Notes: a model not told the origin generated them from the sequence alone. A DNA stretch of 20,495 bases from Chara braunii (GCA_003427395.1 BFEA01000028.1:1068291-1088785), one strand, 5' to 3'. Counted from the first letter of the stretch, positions 1 through 7,483 are shown. Numbers and translations are program-made.

Positions 1-144
1 AGGCCCTGTCAGAAGGAAGCTTCCAGGCAAGAGACTGGAAGTTTCCCTGTAGGGAAACAGGCTGGGGCCTGTAGGCCCTGTCAGAAGGAAGCTTCCAGGC
101 AAGAGCCTGGAAGTTTCCCTGTAGGGAAACAGGTTGGGGCCTGT
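1..144. repeat. 72-bp tandem duplication with nested palindromes
   Basis: Two head-to-tail copies (1-72 and 73-144) differ at only two positions seen by eye. Each unit holds several inverted repeats: GGAAGCTTCC (15-24), an arm pair CTTCCAGG/CCTGGAAG that is perfect in unit 2 (92-99 with 106-113), and TTTCCCT-gt-AGGGAAA (114-129 in unit 2). The unit ends GGGGCCT and starts AGGCCC, so it can fold as a whole. The left edge is the window edge, so the array may continue outside. No coding potential is seen. Confidence 0.9.
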
Positions 145-424
145 ACAGCATGTAACACAGGATCTAATGGGAACTAATAGGGAACTAATGGGGAGATAGG
201 AGGGTGGACACAAGGAAGCGGCTATGGTCCCTAACAGCACCACACATGAGACTGGGACTGCAGAGCTAACTGCATAACAGTGTGAGACCGTGTGATAACC
301 ATCGCAAGGTACTGGGGTACGAGCTTTTGGGAGGGTGGGCACAGGGAGGCGTCCATGGCCGCCTCACACAACCACATTACCATATAATGGACTAAGGACA
401 GCAGCTCGGACAGCAGACGGATGA
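145..424. other. Unannotated spacer
   Basis: I see no gene or structured element here, only short near-repeats such as 'ggaactaat' around 168-190 and 'gagggtgg' at 200 and 331. Confidence 0.5.
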
Positions 425-499
425 GGGTTCAAGGGTTCAAGGGTTCAAGGGTTCAAAGGTTCAAAGGTTCAAGGGTTCAAGGGTTCAAGGGCTCAAGGG
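425..499. repeat. GGGTTCAA octamer microsatellite, about 9 units
   Basis: Nine consecutive 8-bp units run from 425 to 496, plus a partial unit. Variants are AGGTTCAA at units 5 and 6 and GGGCTCAA at unit 9. The unit contains GGTTCAA, the first half of a tRNA B-box/T-loop consensus, but it lacks the closing CC, so this is probably coincidence. Confidence 0.95.
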
Positions 500-848
500 C
501 AAAAGACGAGGATTAAGAGAATCAGGCAGAGAGGGTGGTGGGTGAAACCAAGCTGCTCCAGGAACGGACATCGCAACCTGAAATATCTCAACACAGAACT
601 CAGAATGTGCAAAACATGCAAAAAATCCAAACAGGCTTGCAAATATGTGCACACAGTATTGTCTACATGGGACAGACATATGGACAGACATATGGGATCT
701 AAGCCCAGTGGACGCATACACGACATAGGATAGACAGGCCACACAGCAAACATACAACAATCACAACATTGTGCTCACAGAATAGGCATACAATATGCGG
801 CCCATGCATATGCACATGATACCACCATAGTATGTTGTACAGGGAAGC
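500..848. other. Unannotated spacer
   Basis: Short open frames exist on both strands, but their products have no recognisable motif and look random. A small direct repeat 'gacagacatatgg' occurs twice at 671-695. Nothing else is supported. Confidence 0.5.
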
Positions 849-940
849 TGGACCCGGTCTCCAGAACGTGCAGCTCCCCACCCATAGATGGAGCCTTCAA
901 CATGGGAACCGACTTATCGGGGATGCTCTTATCACGCTGG
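849..940 (+). mobile_element. Fragment of the hairpin SINE-like family, plus orientation
   Basis: This segment matches the reverse complement of the three copies at 1111-1230, 5195-5314 and 14367-14487. It has a GCTGGACC...TCCAG arm at 849-866, then CCCACC and ATAGATGGAGCC (875-893), then GCTCTTATCA near 925. It is more diverged than the other copies and has no obvious A-tail in this orientation. It is directly followed by the gttgatag repeat. Confidence 0.65.
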
Positions 941-1002
941 TAATAGCCTAATTGATAGGGGGATCGATATCCCTACTAGTTGATAGGTAAGTTGATGTCC
1001 TT
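941..1002. repeat. Degenerate 'agttgata' repeat cluster, copy 1
   Basis: It contains 'atagcctaattgatagg', 'gatcgatatccc', 'tagttgatagg' and 'aagttgatgtcc'. The same building blocks return in a different order at 3011-3058, so the two sites share an unnamed repeat. Confidence 0.6.
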
Positions 1003-1028
1003 TTTAGGCTTCTTACTAAGTTTTTTGG

Positions 1029-1029
<1 letters not shown>

Positions 1030-1111
<82 letters not shown>

Positions 1112-1230
1112 AAGAAAACGTCCCAAGTTGATGCTAGGGGTGCTGGTAAAAGCAGGCACCTCTAGCAGTCTCGGGGGGCCCCATCTATTGGTGGGGGAAT
1201 CACCTGCTGGAAAACGGGTCCAGCGTCCCT
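1030..1230 (-). mobile_element. SINE-like hairpin element, copy 1, with 81-nt A-tail
   Basis: Read on the minus strand, a body of about 120 bp (1230 to 1111) ends in an uninterrupted run of 81 A (plus-strand T, 1030-1110). The body shows three inverted repeats: TGCTAGGGGTGC/GCACCTCTAGCA (1133-1168), GGTG/CACC (about 1190-1205), and GCTGG/CCAGC (about 1206-1225). Two further copies lie at 5128-5314 and 14345-14487. I see no tRNA A or B box, so the head is not clearly tRNA-derived. No convincing target-site duplication was found. The A-tail and short length fit a SINE or another structured-RNA retroposon. Confidence 0.75.
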
Positions 1231-1485
1231 ATACATATGTTGAGAAGTGGACATGCTGTGTAAATGTTTGATCTGCTTGTACAGACCGGGCTATGGTATG
1301 CTCTGGGTTCCATCCTTCTGTGTATCTTACAGCCTTACCCAGGCGTAGTATGTAAGTGCAAGTGAAAGTGAGTGTAGGTTAGTGTAAAGTGAGCCGTTTC
1401 TATTGTCCATTGTGTACATTGTATATATGACAGCCTTGTGCAGGTCGCCATAAGGAGGGCGAGGCCGGTGTATTGGAACCATACT
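1231..1485. other. Unannotated spacer
   Basis: No gene is recognised. The stretch has ordinary composition with some 'gtgtaagtg'-type simple motifs near 1345-1390. Confidence 0.5.
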
Positions 1486-1543
1486 TGCGGCGCACTTATG
1501 CGGTGCGCCGTGCGGTGCGCATGCGCCATGCGCCATGCGCAAT
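1486..1543. repeat. CpG-dense 'atgcgc' low-complexity patch
   Basis: Degenerate repeats of GCGC, TGCGG and ATGCGCC (for example 'catgcgccatgcgc' at 1518-1541) give a self-complementary patch. A similar patch lies at 2560-2636. Both sit next to A/T-only stretches. Function unknown. Confidence 0.7.
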
Positions 1544-1609
1544 TTTTGATGCCCTCAATTTTTTTTATGTTTTTTATTTTATTTTTTTTAGGGGTTTATG
1601 TGTACACCG

Positions 1610-1611
<2 letters not shown>

Positions 1612-1675
<64 letters not shown>
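1612..1675. repeat. (GA)n microsatellite, about 32 units
   Basis: A pure GA dinucleotide run. Open frames across it on both strands produce only Arg-Glu or Ser-Leu repeats and are artefacts of the microsatellite. Confidence 0.98.
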
Positions 1676-1676
<1 letters not shown>

Positions 1677-1932
1677 CAGATCCCGTTAGCATGGCTCAAA
1701 CGGCACATGCAGGCAATCTGGAGGGTCCTCGCAGCACTAAACTGCAGACCCTCAATCAAAATCGAGGCCCGTAATGAGTGTGAAGTAGAGCACGAGCTGG
1801 CCCAATATATCCTCAGGATTGAAGTTCAGGTCTGTGTTTCAGCAGTTATGGGTTGCTCACGTAGCTAGGCAGTGTTGGTCTGCAGAGTCTGCACGTGATT
1901 CTCATGGCTTGGCTGCACTACTCAGGTAATGT

Positions 1933-2237
1933 GCAAATTTGCAAACTTACAAAGAATCTACCGCAGAATGTGGAACAATACACCGCCGTATGTTTTGTCT
2001 TTTGTGTATGTGGTGAGTAACCGGCCTTAGGGCCACTGCACGTATTCCTAAGAAAACGAAAACTAGAAAAGAAAAGAAATAGTGAGCAAATTTGCAAAAT
2101 TAGAAAGAATTACCGCAGAACGTGGAATAATACACCACCATATGTCTTGTCTTTTGTGTATGTGGTGACTAACGGCCCTTAGGGCCACTGCACGTATTCC
2201 TGAGAAAAGGAAAACTTGAAAACAAAAGAAATAGTGA
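1933..2237. repeat. 153-bp tandem duplication (two diverged copies)
   Basis: Unit 1 starts at 'gcaaatttgcaaa' (1933) and unit 2 at the same motif (2086). Shared landmarks are 'accgcagaa.gtgga', 'tgtcttttgtgtatgtggtga', 'ccttagggccactgcacg' and a closing 'agaaatagtga'. The copies differ by scattered substitutions and small indels. No coding frame is conserved between them. Confidence 0.92.
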
Positions 2238-2528
2238 CCCATAACCGAGAATCCGAGTTGCACATCCCTGAATTCGAATCCAGAGTATATATTCTCTGCT
2301 CACGCTGGTGACTGGAAGTTTGAAGTTCGCCTCAGCTGCACGTAGGGCCCTAGCTAATTCGCTATAAGGGCCCTTCGAAAAAGAGGCTGGACACAATTAG
2401 GAAATGAATACTCGCATGTATAGACGAGTGCCAACAGTTTCGGGGTATCGCGTGGCCCGAACTTTTCTCCCTCTTGCTTTCGAATTTTTAGAAGTGAGGG
2501 TAGTGCTTGGCCACCCCACTCTGAACTT
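2238..2528. other. Unannotated spacer
   Basis: No recognisable gene, RNA or repeat. The short frames here have no motif. Confidence 0.5.
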
Positions 2529-2532
2529 TATT

Positions 2533-2558
2533 TTATTATTATTATTATTATTTTTATT
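2533..2558. repeat. (TTA)n microsatellite
   Basis: A short TTA/TTTA run. Read on the minus strand, it is an A/T-rich tail lying 3' of the LINE-derived fragment at 2625-2975, so it could be the remains of a retroposon tail. The CpG-dense patch lies between them, which weakens that idea. Confidence 0.7.
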
Positions 2559-2559
2559 G

Positions 2560-2636
2560 ATGCGCTGCATCACGTGCGGCGCATCTCATGCGCGTGCGCT
2601 TTGCGCCGCATGTGCCGCGCCCCCGCGCATGAGATG
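2560..2636. repeat. CpG-dense self-complementary patch, second site
   Basis: It is rich in GCGC, TGCGCCGCA and CATGAGATG motifs. CATCTCATGCGCG at 2582-2594 is mirrored by CGCGCATGAGATG at 2624-2636, giving an inverted repeat of about 13 bp around a GC-rich centre. It resembles the patch at 1486-1543. Confidence 0.7.
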
Positions 2637-2975
2637 ACCAGTGCTCTCCATCTGTGGTAACCCCAAAAAGGAGAGCCTGCAACCTCCAGGGCACGTGGCG
2701 GCCTGTAAAATAATGCCACGCTGCATCCCACCATCACCAAAGTCGGATCACCATTGGACAGTCAAGAAGACAGTGTTCCAATGTGGCTCGTTTTCTGGGG
2801 GGGTGTCGGTGCAGTCGGAGCAAAGCGGGGACAGAAGCCCTTTTCGTTCCAGGTCTGTCCTGTTTGTCAGCCAATCAGGGGTGGGCAGACATCTATGAAT
2901 AACCTGCCATTGGAGAGCTCTGTGGTTAGTCGGTTTCAGGTGGGAGAAGGGTGCCCATGTGAAGAAACAAAAGTC
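2625..2975 (-). pseudogene. LINE reverse transcriptase C-terminal fragment (zf-RVT-like)
   Basis: The minus-strand frame from about 2963 reads FTWAPFSHLKPTNHRALQW, then WQVIHRCLPTPDWL, then SPLCSDC. This is the W-x-hydrophobic-x-x-x-LPT-x-x-x-L and C-x2-C pattern of the zinc-binding domain found after LINE reverse transcriptases (zf-RVT family). The matching His-Cys half, LEHCLLDCPMVIRLW, lies in another frame from about 2781, so a frameshift falls near 2776-2790. After a TGA at 2734-2736 the second frame still reads coding-like (WDAAWHYFTGRHVPWRLQ) to about 2630. The reverse transcriptase and endonuclease domains are absent, so this is a truncated relic. The family assignment rests on motif pattern only. 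Confidence 0.8.
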
Positions 2976-2989
2976 TTCTTTTTTTAACG

Positions 2990-3060
2990 GGGAGTCCCTA
3001 TCCCATCTGCGTAGTTGATAGATGAGTTGATATCCCAAGTGATAGCCTAGTCAATAGGCC
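2990..3060. repeat. 'agttgata' repeat cluster, copy 2
   Basis: It holds 'tagttgatag', 'gagttgatatccc', 'gatagcctag' and 'tcaatagg', the same modules seen at 941-1002 but in a different order. It directly abuts the 5' edge of the LINE-derived fragment, so it may mark an insertion boundary. Confidence 0.6.
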
Positions 3061-3121
3061 AGTTGTAGTATGAGACAGAGAGCTGAAGATCCTCCATTCT
3101 CTTGTAGGATCTTAGCCAGTG

Positions 3122-3325
3122 CTACCTTCTTCCCCAGAACATAACGCATATGCGTTGTATCCGAGTTTCAAAATTTTGAAAAAAATCGAGCAGACCGCAT
3201 ATGCGTTGTATTTGAAATTTAGGGCTATTCGAATAGAACGCATGTGCCTTGTATTCGAATAGAAGGCACCCTATGCATTGTATCGTTTACAACGCATATG
3301 CGTTATGTTCGGGGGAAGAAGGTAG
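3122..3325. mobile_element. MITE-like element with 39-bp terminal inverted repeats
   Basis: The ends are CTACCTTCTTCCCC (3122-3135) and its exact complement GGGGAAGAAGGTAG (3312-3325). The inverted arms run about 39 bp with one mismatch and end in the palindrome AACGCATATGCGTT (3143-3156 and 3292-3305). Inside, CGCATATGCGTTGTAT recurs at about 3198, with decayed forms at 3240 and 3270. A further nested palindrome, GTGCCTT...AAGGCAC, is centred on ATTCGAAT (3244-3269). No coding capacity. A target-site duplication was not clearly seen, so the superfamily is unassigned. Confidence 0.8.
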
Positions 3326-3679
3326 GGTGACAGCTACGCCAACCACACAAATTTGGACCCTGGACCAGTACCTGGAGCCCGTCATCTTCTTCTTAATATG
3401 GTTCTATTATAAAATTTTCTCTACTGAGGTAGCTTCTGGCGTCAATCCAGTAGCTTCTGCCTCAACCAGCTGCTGAGGCCCAGAGTGTCAGTCACAGCAG
3501 TGCATCTTTGCTGCCAGTGCACTTGGGATTCACCCTGCATTTTTCTCTTGCTCAGAGCTGAAGTAGATCGCAACGCTACCCTGGTGCCTCCAGAGAGATG
3601 AAAGAGAGTGCTTGGGCAGGCAGTCATAGCCAAGGTAGTAGAGAAGCAACCATATCCAGTAGAAGGCGGAGGATAGGTA
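3326..3679. other. Unannotated spacer
   Basis: No gene or structured repeat is recognised. Near 3429-3470 'gtagcttctg' occurs twice. Confidence 0.45.
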
Positions 3680-4360
3680 GTGAGTCGGAGGGAGATTGGG
3701 AGAGAACTGAGCGAGCGTAGAGGCCTGAAGGTGGAAGGAGCTTACTCCGAGGCTCAAGGCCTCGATACGCCCTACTGGTCCCTATTTTCAGTACAGTCGG
3801 CCGCCCTAAGTGAAGGCAGGCTCGACCAAGGCCTACAGGCCCATTTTTGGAGTCACCATGCAACTGGGGAAATTCAGGCAGTTGCGCAGCGCCAGTTGGT
3901 TGAGAGCGCGCAGGCCCAGGCTGCCTTTTTCGTATGTAACTGAGGAAGGCCCTGGGCCAGATATGCAACATGGGCCGAACACAGGCTGCGGGCAGTTGGG
4001 CACGGGTAACCACCACAGGCCCTGGGCCTGATTCGTTCGGACTGGGGCTCCGCCTCACGGGGCCTACCGGAAGCTTCTGGACCGAGGCCCAATGCAGACA
4101 GGCCACACACAGCCATTTAGGAAAATGCCTGCCCCAGGACTCCTCATTCGGGCACTGGCTGCATGCTGCGCAAGCGCTGCTGCGCCTAACGCTGGCCGGG
4201 CTCACGCGCTCACGGGCGAGCAGGGAGACGCAGGCAGCCATAGCCGAGCTGCGCTGCATGGCTGGAGGGGGTGCATGGTGGTCCTTGGGTGCACGTGGCA
4301 TCTGTGAGTGGGGGATCCAGGTTGTGAGTGATATGAGACATACCTGGTGCTTGAGGTAAA
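3680..4360. other. GC-rich segment with several overlapping open frames, coding status unknown
   Basis: Long open frames overlap on both strands (minus 4301-3624; plus 3680-3943 and 3970-4359). None shows a recognised domain. The plus frame at 3850-3943 has a mildly coding-like stretch (Gln/Ala-rich, GEIQAVAQRQLVESAQAQA). GGCCC and CCTGGGCC motifs recur (about 3950, 4018, 4060), and this bias alone can keep frames open. I would not annotate a gene here. Confidence 0.3.
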
Positions 4361-4427
4361 TGGCATTGGCCGAGATCTGCGCGTTCTTCGGGGAGCTGTT
4401 GACGTCACCAGCGGCATTGTAGATACG

Positions 4428-4655
4428 CTAGATAGGATCTGCCACTTGTAGTTTGGGCGCAGAGCGCCAGATAGGATGTCGACTTTGGTTCTTTGTTGAT
4501 GATGATGAGACTATTCCAACATTGTCACTTATGAGCTCTTGCAGTGCTCTTATTTGGTGGAACTCGTGTTGCAATTCTGCTTTTGGTTCGAGGTCACGAC
4601 TCTCTGGTCTCATGTGTATGATGCTGCTTGGTTTCTGAAGTTCGCTATCGCTCAT
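4428..4655 (-). CDS. Possible gag N-terminal fragment, 75 codons
   Basis: An ATG-started minus-strand frame gives a hydrophilic, charged product beginning MSDSELQKPSSIIHMRPESR. No domain is recognised. Context is the reason to list it: upstream on the same strand lie AATAAAG (about 4748-4754) and a CATAAATAA box (about 4881-4889), in the order TATA-like, poly(A) signal, short leader, ATG expected for an LTR followed by a gag start. No second LTR or primer-binding site could be confirmed. It could equally be a chance frame. Confidence 0.3.
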   Translation of the reverse strand: MSDSELQKPSSIIHMRPESRDLEPKAELQHEFHQIRALQELISDNVGIVSSSSTKNQSRHPIWRSAPKLQVADPI

Positions 4656-5058
4656 TTTCCTTGCATTACCTGATGACTGGCAGCCATAGCCCCATTGAAG
4701 AAGCAGACTCCAAGTCTACAAGGGACCAGAATTCTTCAATGAAGACTTTATTCTTCTAGTGCTGAGCCTTTGGGAGGTCTAAGGAGATAACTGAAAAAAG
4801 GAAAACAAAAAAAAAGGGAGAGAGAGTGGATCGACTTTGTAACGCACAGGCTAGAGAGAAGATTTTTGGTGTTGTCAGGGTTATTTATGTCCGTGGTGAT
4901 TGAGCGACTGCGTGCTCTTGGGAAGAAGTGGACAGAGGCTGGACGATATTGAGACTCTGATAGAAGTATACTACTGAAGGGTTGTGCAGCATAGTTTGTT
5001 TCATTCCCCTCCGGTGCTTATGTGCATTGTTATTTGGCTGCTCCCGTTGTTGATCAGC
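4656..5058 (-). promoter_or_regulatory. LTR/leader-like region upstream of the 4428-4655 frame
   Basis: The minus strand carries a TATA-like CATAAATAA near 4885 and an AATAAAG near 4750. Between and around them, TTGAAGAA and TTCTTCAA motifs repeat (4695-4760). This spacing is compatible with the U3-R-U5 of a small LTR, but terminal TG...CA ends and a second copy are not visible. Inference only. Confidence 0.25.
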
Positions 5059-5115
5059 TTTTTTTTTTGAAGAAAAAACGGGCTCAGTGCCCACGGCTGA
5101 TATTACCAATATCAG
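5059..5115. repeat. T10 tract followed by two small hairpins
   Basis: T10 (5059-5068) is followed by 'gaagaaaaaacggg', GGGC-tcagt-GCCC (5080-5092) and a perfect 8-bp stem CTGATATT-acc-AATATCAG (5097-5115). On the minus strand this reads as hairpins followed by an A-tail. The phrase next to the T-tract (gaagaaaacg at 1111, gaagaaaaaacg here) resembles the tail junction of SINE-like copy 1, so this may be a related 3' end. Confidence 0.55.
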
Positions 5116-5127
5116 GCTGATTCAGCC

Positions 5128-5314
5128 TTCTTCTTCTTCTTCTTCTTCTTCTTCTTCTTCTTCTTCTTTTGTTTTTTTTGTTTGTTTTTAAATAAAGAAA
5201 CAGCCCGAAGGGGTGCTAGGGGTGCTGATAAGAGCAGTCACCACTAGTACTGTCGAGGAGGCTCCATCTATTGGTGGGAAGCAGCACCTGCTGGAAAACG
5301 GCTCCAGCATCCCT
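5128..5314 (-). mobile_element. SINE-like hairpin element, copy 2, with TTC/A-rich tail
   Basis: The body at 5195-5314 aligns with the copies at 1111-1230 and 14367-14487 through 'gctaggggtgctg', 'ccatctattggtggg', 'cacctgctggaaaacgg' and 'tccagcatccct'. On the minus strand it ends in an A-rich stretch and a (GAA)13 microsatellite (plus-strand TTC, 5128-5166). The GCTGG/CCAGC and GGTG/CACC stems are kept. The outer stem is partly degraded (gctag...ctagt). No target-site duplication was seen. Confidence 0.75.
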
Positions 5315-6037
5315 GAACATTGATATTGTTTGTTTGGACATAGTAACGGATGTAATCCCAGCCTGCTGTAGGGCCCACCTATCAAGAATAGATTCAATAG
5401 AATCAATAGACTTTTATGCTGTTTGTATTGTCTGTAGCTGAGGTCACATTTTCGCATCTTTCCCCGGTGGAGGGGGCGCTGGTGTTCAACCCTCTGGCCC
5501 CTGCACCCAGGGGGGACCAGTGTTTTCCTCCTGATGGTGCCTCTGTCGTGGGTGTCTGGTTGCTTCGCCTGTTCACTGTTTGGCGAGGCTGATGTTGCTT
5601 CAGTTTCAATGTTTGATTGGCATTGCTGTGAATATGAATAAGATAAACAGGCTCATCGCGAAAGGGCTATTTTTGTCCCTCAGTATTATTTATTATGTAT
5701 TATTTATTTTATTTTTAAAGTAAGCTATATTCTTCTCTCATCTATCTCATCTTCTTGCCAGTACTCATCTATCTCATCCTCTCGCTAGTCTATGTATAGT
5801 GTGGGGGAACACCAACCAACCCGGATCTCTCCTTAGCCCATGGGGTAAGTTGGCACCACAGCAGTGGTGCAAGAGCAAGGCTGTACCAGTCCTTCATCAC
5901 AGTGACGAGGGGTGGGCAGGCATTGCCGATGGGGGAAATCGGCGGTGCTAGTGCCGAGCAATGGCCAGTCACTGCACCTCCCCCTACCCCCCCCCAACCC
6001 CACATGGTGGTGTCTAGGAGTTTCATCCATTCCAACA
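5315..6037. other. Mostly unannotated; short tandem repeat near 5738-5788
   Basis: No gene is recognised. At 5738-5788 a ~27-bp unit 'ctcatctatctcatc.tct.gc.agt' occurs twice in tandem. It follows an A/T-only stretch at 5684-5720. Open frames at 5790-6131 on the minus strand run into the U6 pseudogene and are not genes. Confidence 0.45.
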
Positions 6038-6201
6038 GTGAGTCCACTGGATGTGGTCCCTTGGGACATCCATTAAAATTGGAACTATTCAGAGACTGAA
6101 GATTAGCATGGCCCCTGCGCAAGGATGACACGCATAAATCGAGAAATGGTCCACTTTTTACCTACAAAAAAGAAGCAAAGGAAAAAACCGTGAGTCCACT
6201 G
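6038..6201 (+). pseudogene. U6 snRNA retropseudogene with 12-bp target-site duplication
   Basis: Positions 6056-6154 are an almost full-length U6 spliceosomal RNA: GTCCC...GGGAC 5' stem, TAAAATTGGAAC, the AGC triad in ATTAGCATGG, CCCCTGCGCAAGGATGACA, AAATCGAGAAATGGTCC and a terminal T5. Damage suggests a dead copy. The ACAGAGA box reads TCAGAGA, CTGA is inserted just after it, and the 5' stem-loop is shortened. There is no TATA box about 25 bp upstream. An A-rich tail follows (6164-6187). The whole is flanked by a perfect direct repeat GTGAGTCCACTG (6038-6049 and 6190-6201), the signature of LINE-driven retroposition. Confidence 0.92.
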
Positions 6202-6496
6202 TGAATGTTAATACTTGGATAACTTATAGCATGTCCTCTGTTGCGATGTTTTAGTTTTCTGGTTTGAAAGGGGCAAGTCCCAAGCCACCTGGAGGTACAC
6301 AGGAAGAGGGAAGAAGGGGGGGGGCACAGCGGGAAGGGAGGAAAAACCTGGGCCCCTGTTGTAGCGATGGGAGAAGTCCACTGTAGTTTTGGAAGGTGGA
6401 CAATATACAAAATAATGAAACAACAATCGATCTTGTGACGTGCCAACTTCTGACGTGCACATGTTTCCGTACGTCTCCTTTTTCTGTGCGTTGTGG
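6202..6496. other. Unannotated spacer
   Basis: No gene or RNA is recognised. A G/A-rich run lies at 6300-6345. Confidence 0.5.
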
Positions 6497-6959
6497 GGGG
6501 TGCATGTACCCTTTTTTTTTTCTTTTTTTTTTTGAGTCCAGTGTGTTGTAGAGGCCAGTCAGTGTGTGCACAGTGATCACGTGGAACTGTGAGTCGTGGG
6601 TGTCCTGGAATATGAGACCACCTCCCAACCCATCCTCACGTCAATACTCCTAGCGCACCCCCTATCCCACTATGCTACCTCAGTGTGACCAGCACTCAGG
6701 ACCATTGCCCTACCAATGAGCAGGCAACTTGGACCGAACAGCAGTGATAGGCACCAGGGCTGATAGATCGCCCAACCCTGGTGGAAGCAGAATCGGACTT
6801 GTCGAACGGGAACTTCGGACGCCAGACCCTATATATACATAGCCACCAGACAGTTCTATCCGAATGTCAGTAGGAACTGCACCCAATGGCACCCTATCCA
6901 ACCTACCTGAACCTACGGCAGGCACTAGGCCCCACCAGTGACTGGCTCCCCAGCCTGTT

Positions 6960-7100
6960 TTTTGTGTATATATTCTGTGAATCTGTGTAGACAGTATCAT
7001 GTGTGGAAACTTGTGTATGTAACCCGTAAGCGATATATAATTCGCAAGCTATGTGTGTATGCCCGAAAGCTATGTGTACTCTGTGAATCATGTATAGAGG
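6960..7100. repeat. Degenerate ~25-bp repeats inside the retroposon
   Basis: 'tctgtgaatc' recurs at 6973 and 7080, and 'aagctatgtgt' at 7045 and 7068, within a TG/TA-rich stretch of degenerate tandem units. No coding frame is supported. Confidence 0.55.
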
Positions 7101-7227
7101 AGAGAACGGGACCAGCTGGACAAGGACCCCCCCCAAGGAAATGGAATGATCGTGTGATATGCCAGACTGGGGAGAACATCAGAACACCCGAGACCAACAC
7201 CCCAAGCAAACCCTGTGAAACCCACAA

Positions 7228-7271
7228 CCAACATACAACACCGTGGACAACCAACATACAACACCGTGGAC
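7228..7271. repeat. 22-bp tandem duplication
   Basis: 'caacatacaacaccgtgga' occurs twice in direct succession. It lies within the tRNA-headed retroposon, downstream of its head. Confidence 0.85.
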
Positions 7272-7389
7272 TACCCTTAGGTGGTGCGCAGGCAGTGTCT
7301 GTAATAGTACCATGCGTCAGCCCAAGGGGATGTGTGTCCAGCCGTGCATCAATCTAACGCCCTGCCGGTGTCCATGCGCAAGGCTGCGG

Positions 7390-7461
7390 GGTTTTGAACC
7401 CGCAACCTTATACCACAATGCGCATTTCCAACCGGCGCTCTAACCACTGAGCTACATCAAC
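7390..7461 (-). promoter_or_regulatory. tRNA-like head with pol III A and B boxes
   Basis: On the minus strand, TAGCTCAGTGGT (7454-7443) matches the A box and GGTTCAAAACC (7400-7390) matches the B box. The D arm GCTC...GAGC pairs perfectly, and GCGGG/CCCGC forms a T stem with an 8-nt loop, one more than normal. The anticodon arm does not fold as a canonical tRNA and the A-B distance is about 9 nt longer than usual. This is therefore a tRNA-derived promoter rather than a working tRNA gene, and no anticodon can be called. Confidence 0.85.
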
Positions 7462-7483
7462 TGGACAGGGGTGCATGTACCCT

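Larger units (their letters stand above)
6497..7483 (-). mobile_element. tRNA-headed retroposon (long SINE-like) with 16-bp target-site duplication
   Basis: The direct repeat GGGGTGCATGTACCCT occurs at 6497-6512 and 7468-7483. Between them, on the minus strand, lies an insertion of about 955 bp. It starts at 7467 with a tRNA-like head and ends in an A-rich tail (plus-strand T's 6512-6533, one interruption). The geometry (promoter head directly at one TSD, A-tail directly at the other) is that of a retroposed SINE. Its body is long for a SINE and contains no convincing reading frame. A nested insertion, for example in the microsatellite-like part 6960-7100, could explain the length. The last base of the TSD is ambiguous with the tail. 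Confidence 0.82.

Noticed and set aside
425-499. GGGTTCAA array as serial B boxes
   Set aside because: The unit lacks the CC that completes the B box, and an 8-bp microsatellite explains it.
3624-4301. 225-codon minus-strand open frame
   Set aside because: It lies in GC-rich DNA with competing open frames on the other strand. The product is low in motifs and the frame can be explained by composition.
6640-6725. Second tRNA-like D arm on the minus strand (GCTC...GGGC)
   Set aside because: It pairs only with G-U help, and the nearest B-box-like sequence is about 30 bases away instead of about 43, so it is probably coincidence.
7390-7461. Functional tRNA gene
   Set aside because: The A and B boxes are good, but the anticodon arm does not fold, the T-loop has 8 bases and the A-B distance is too long. 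It is the head of a retroposon.
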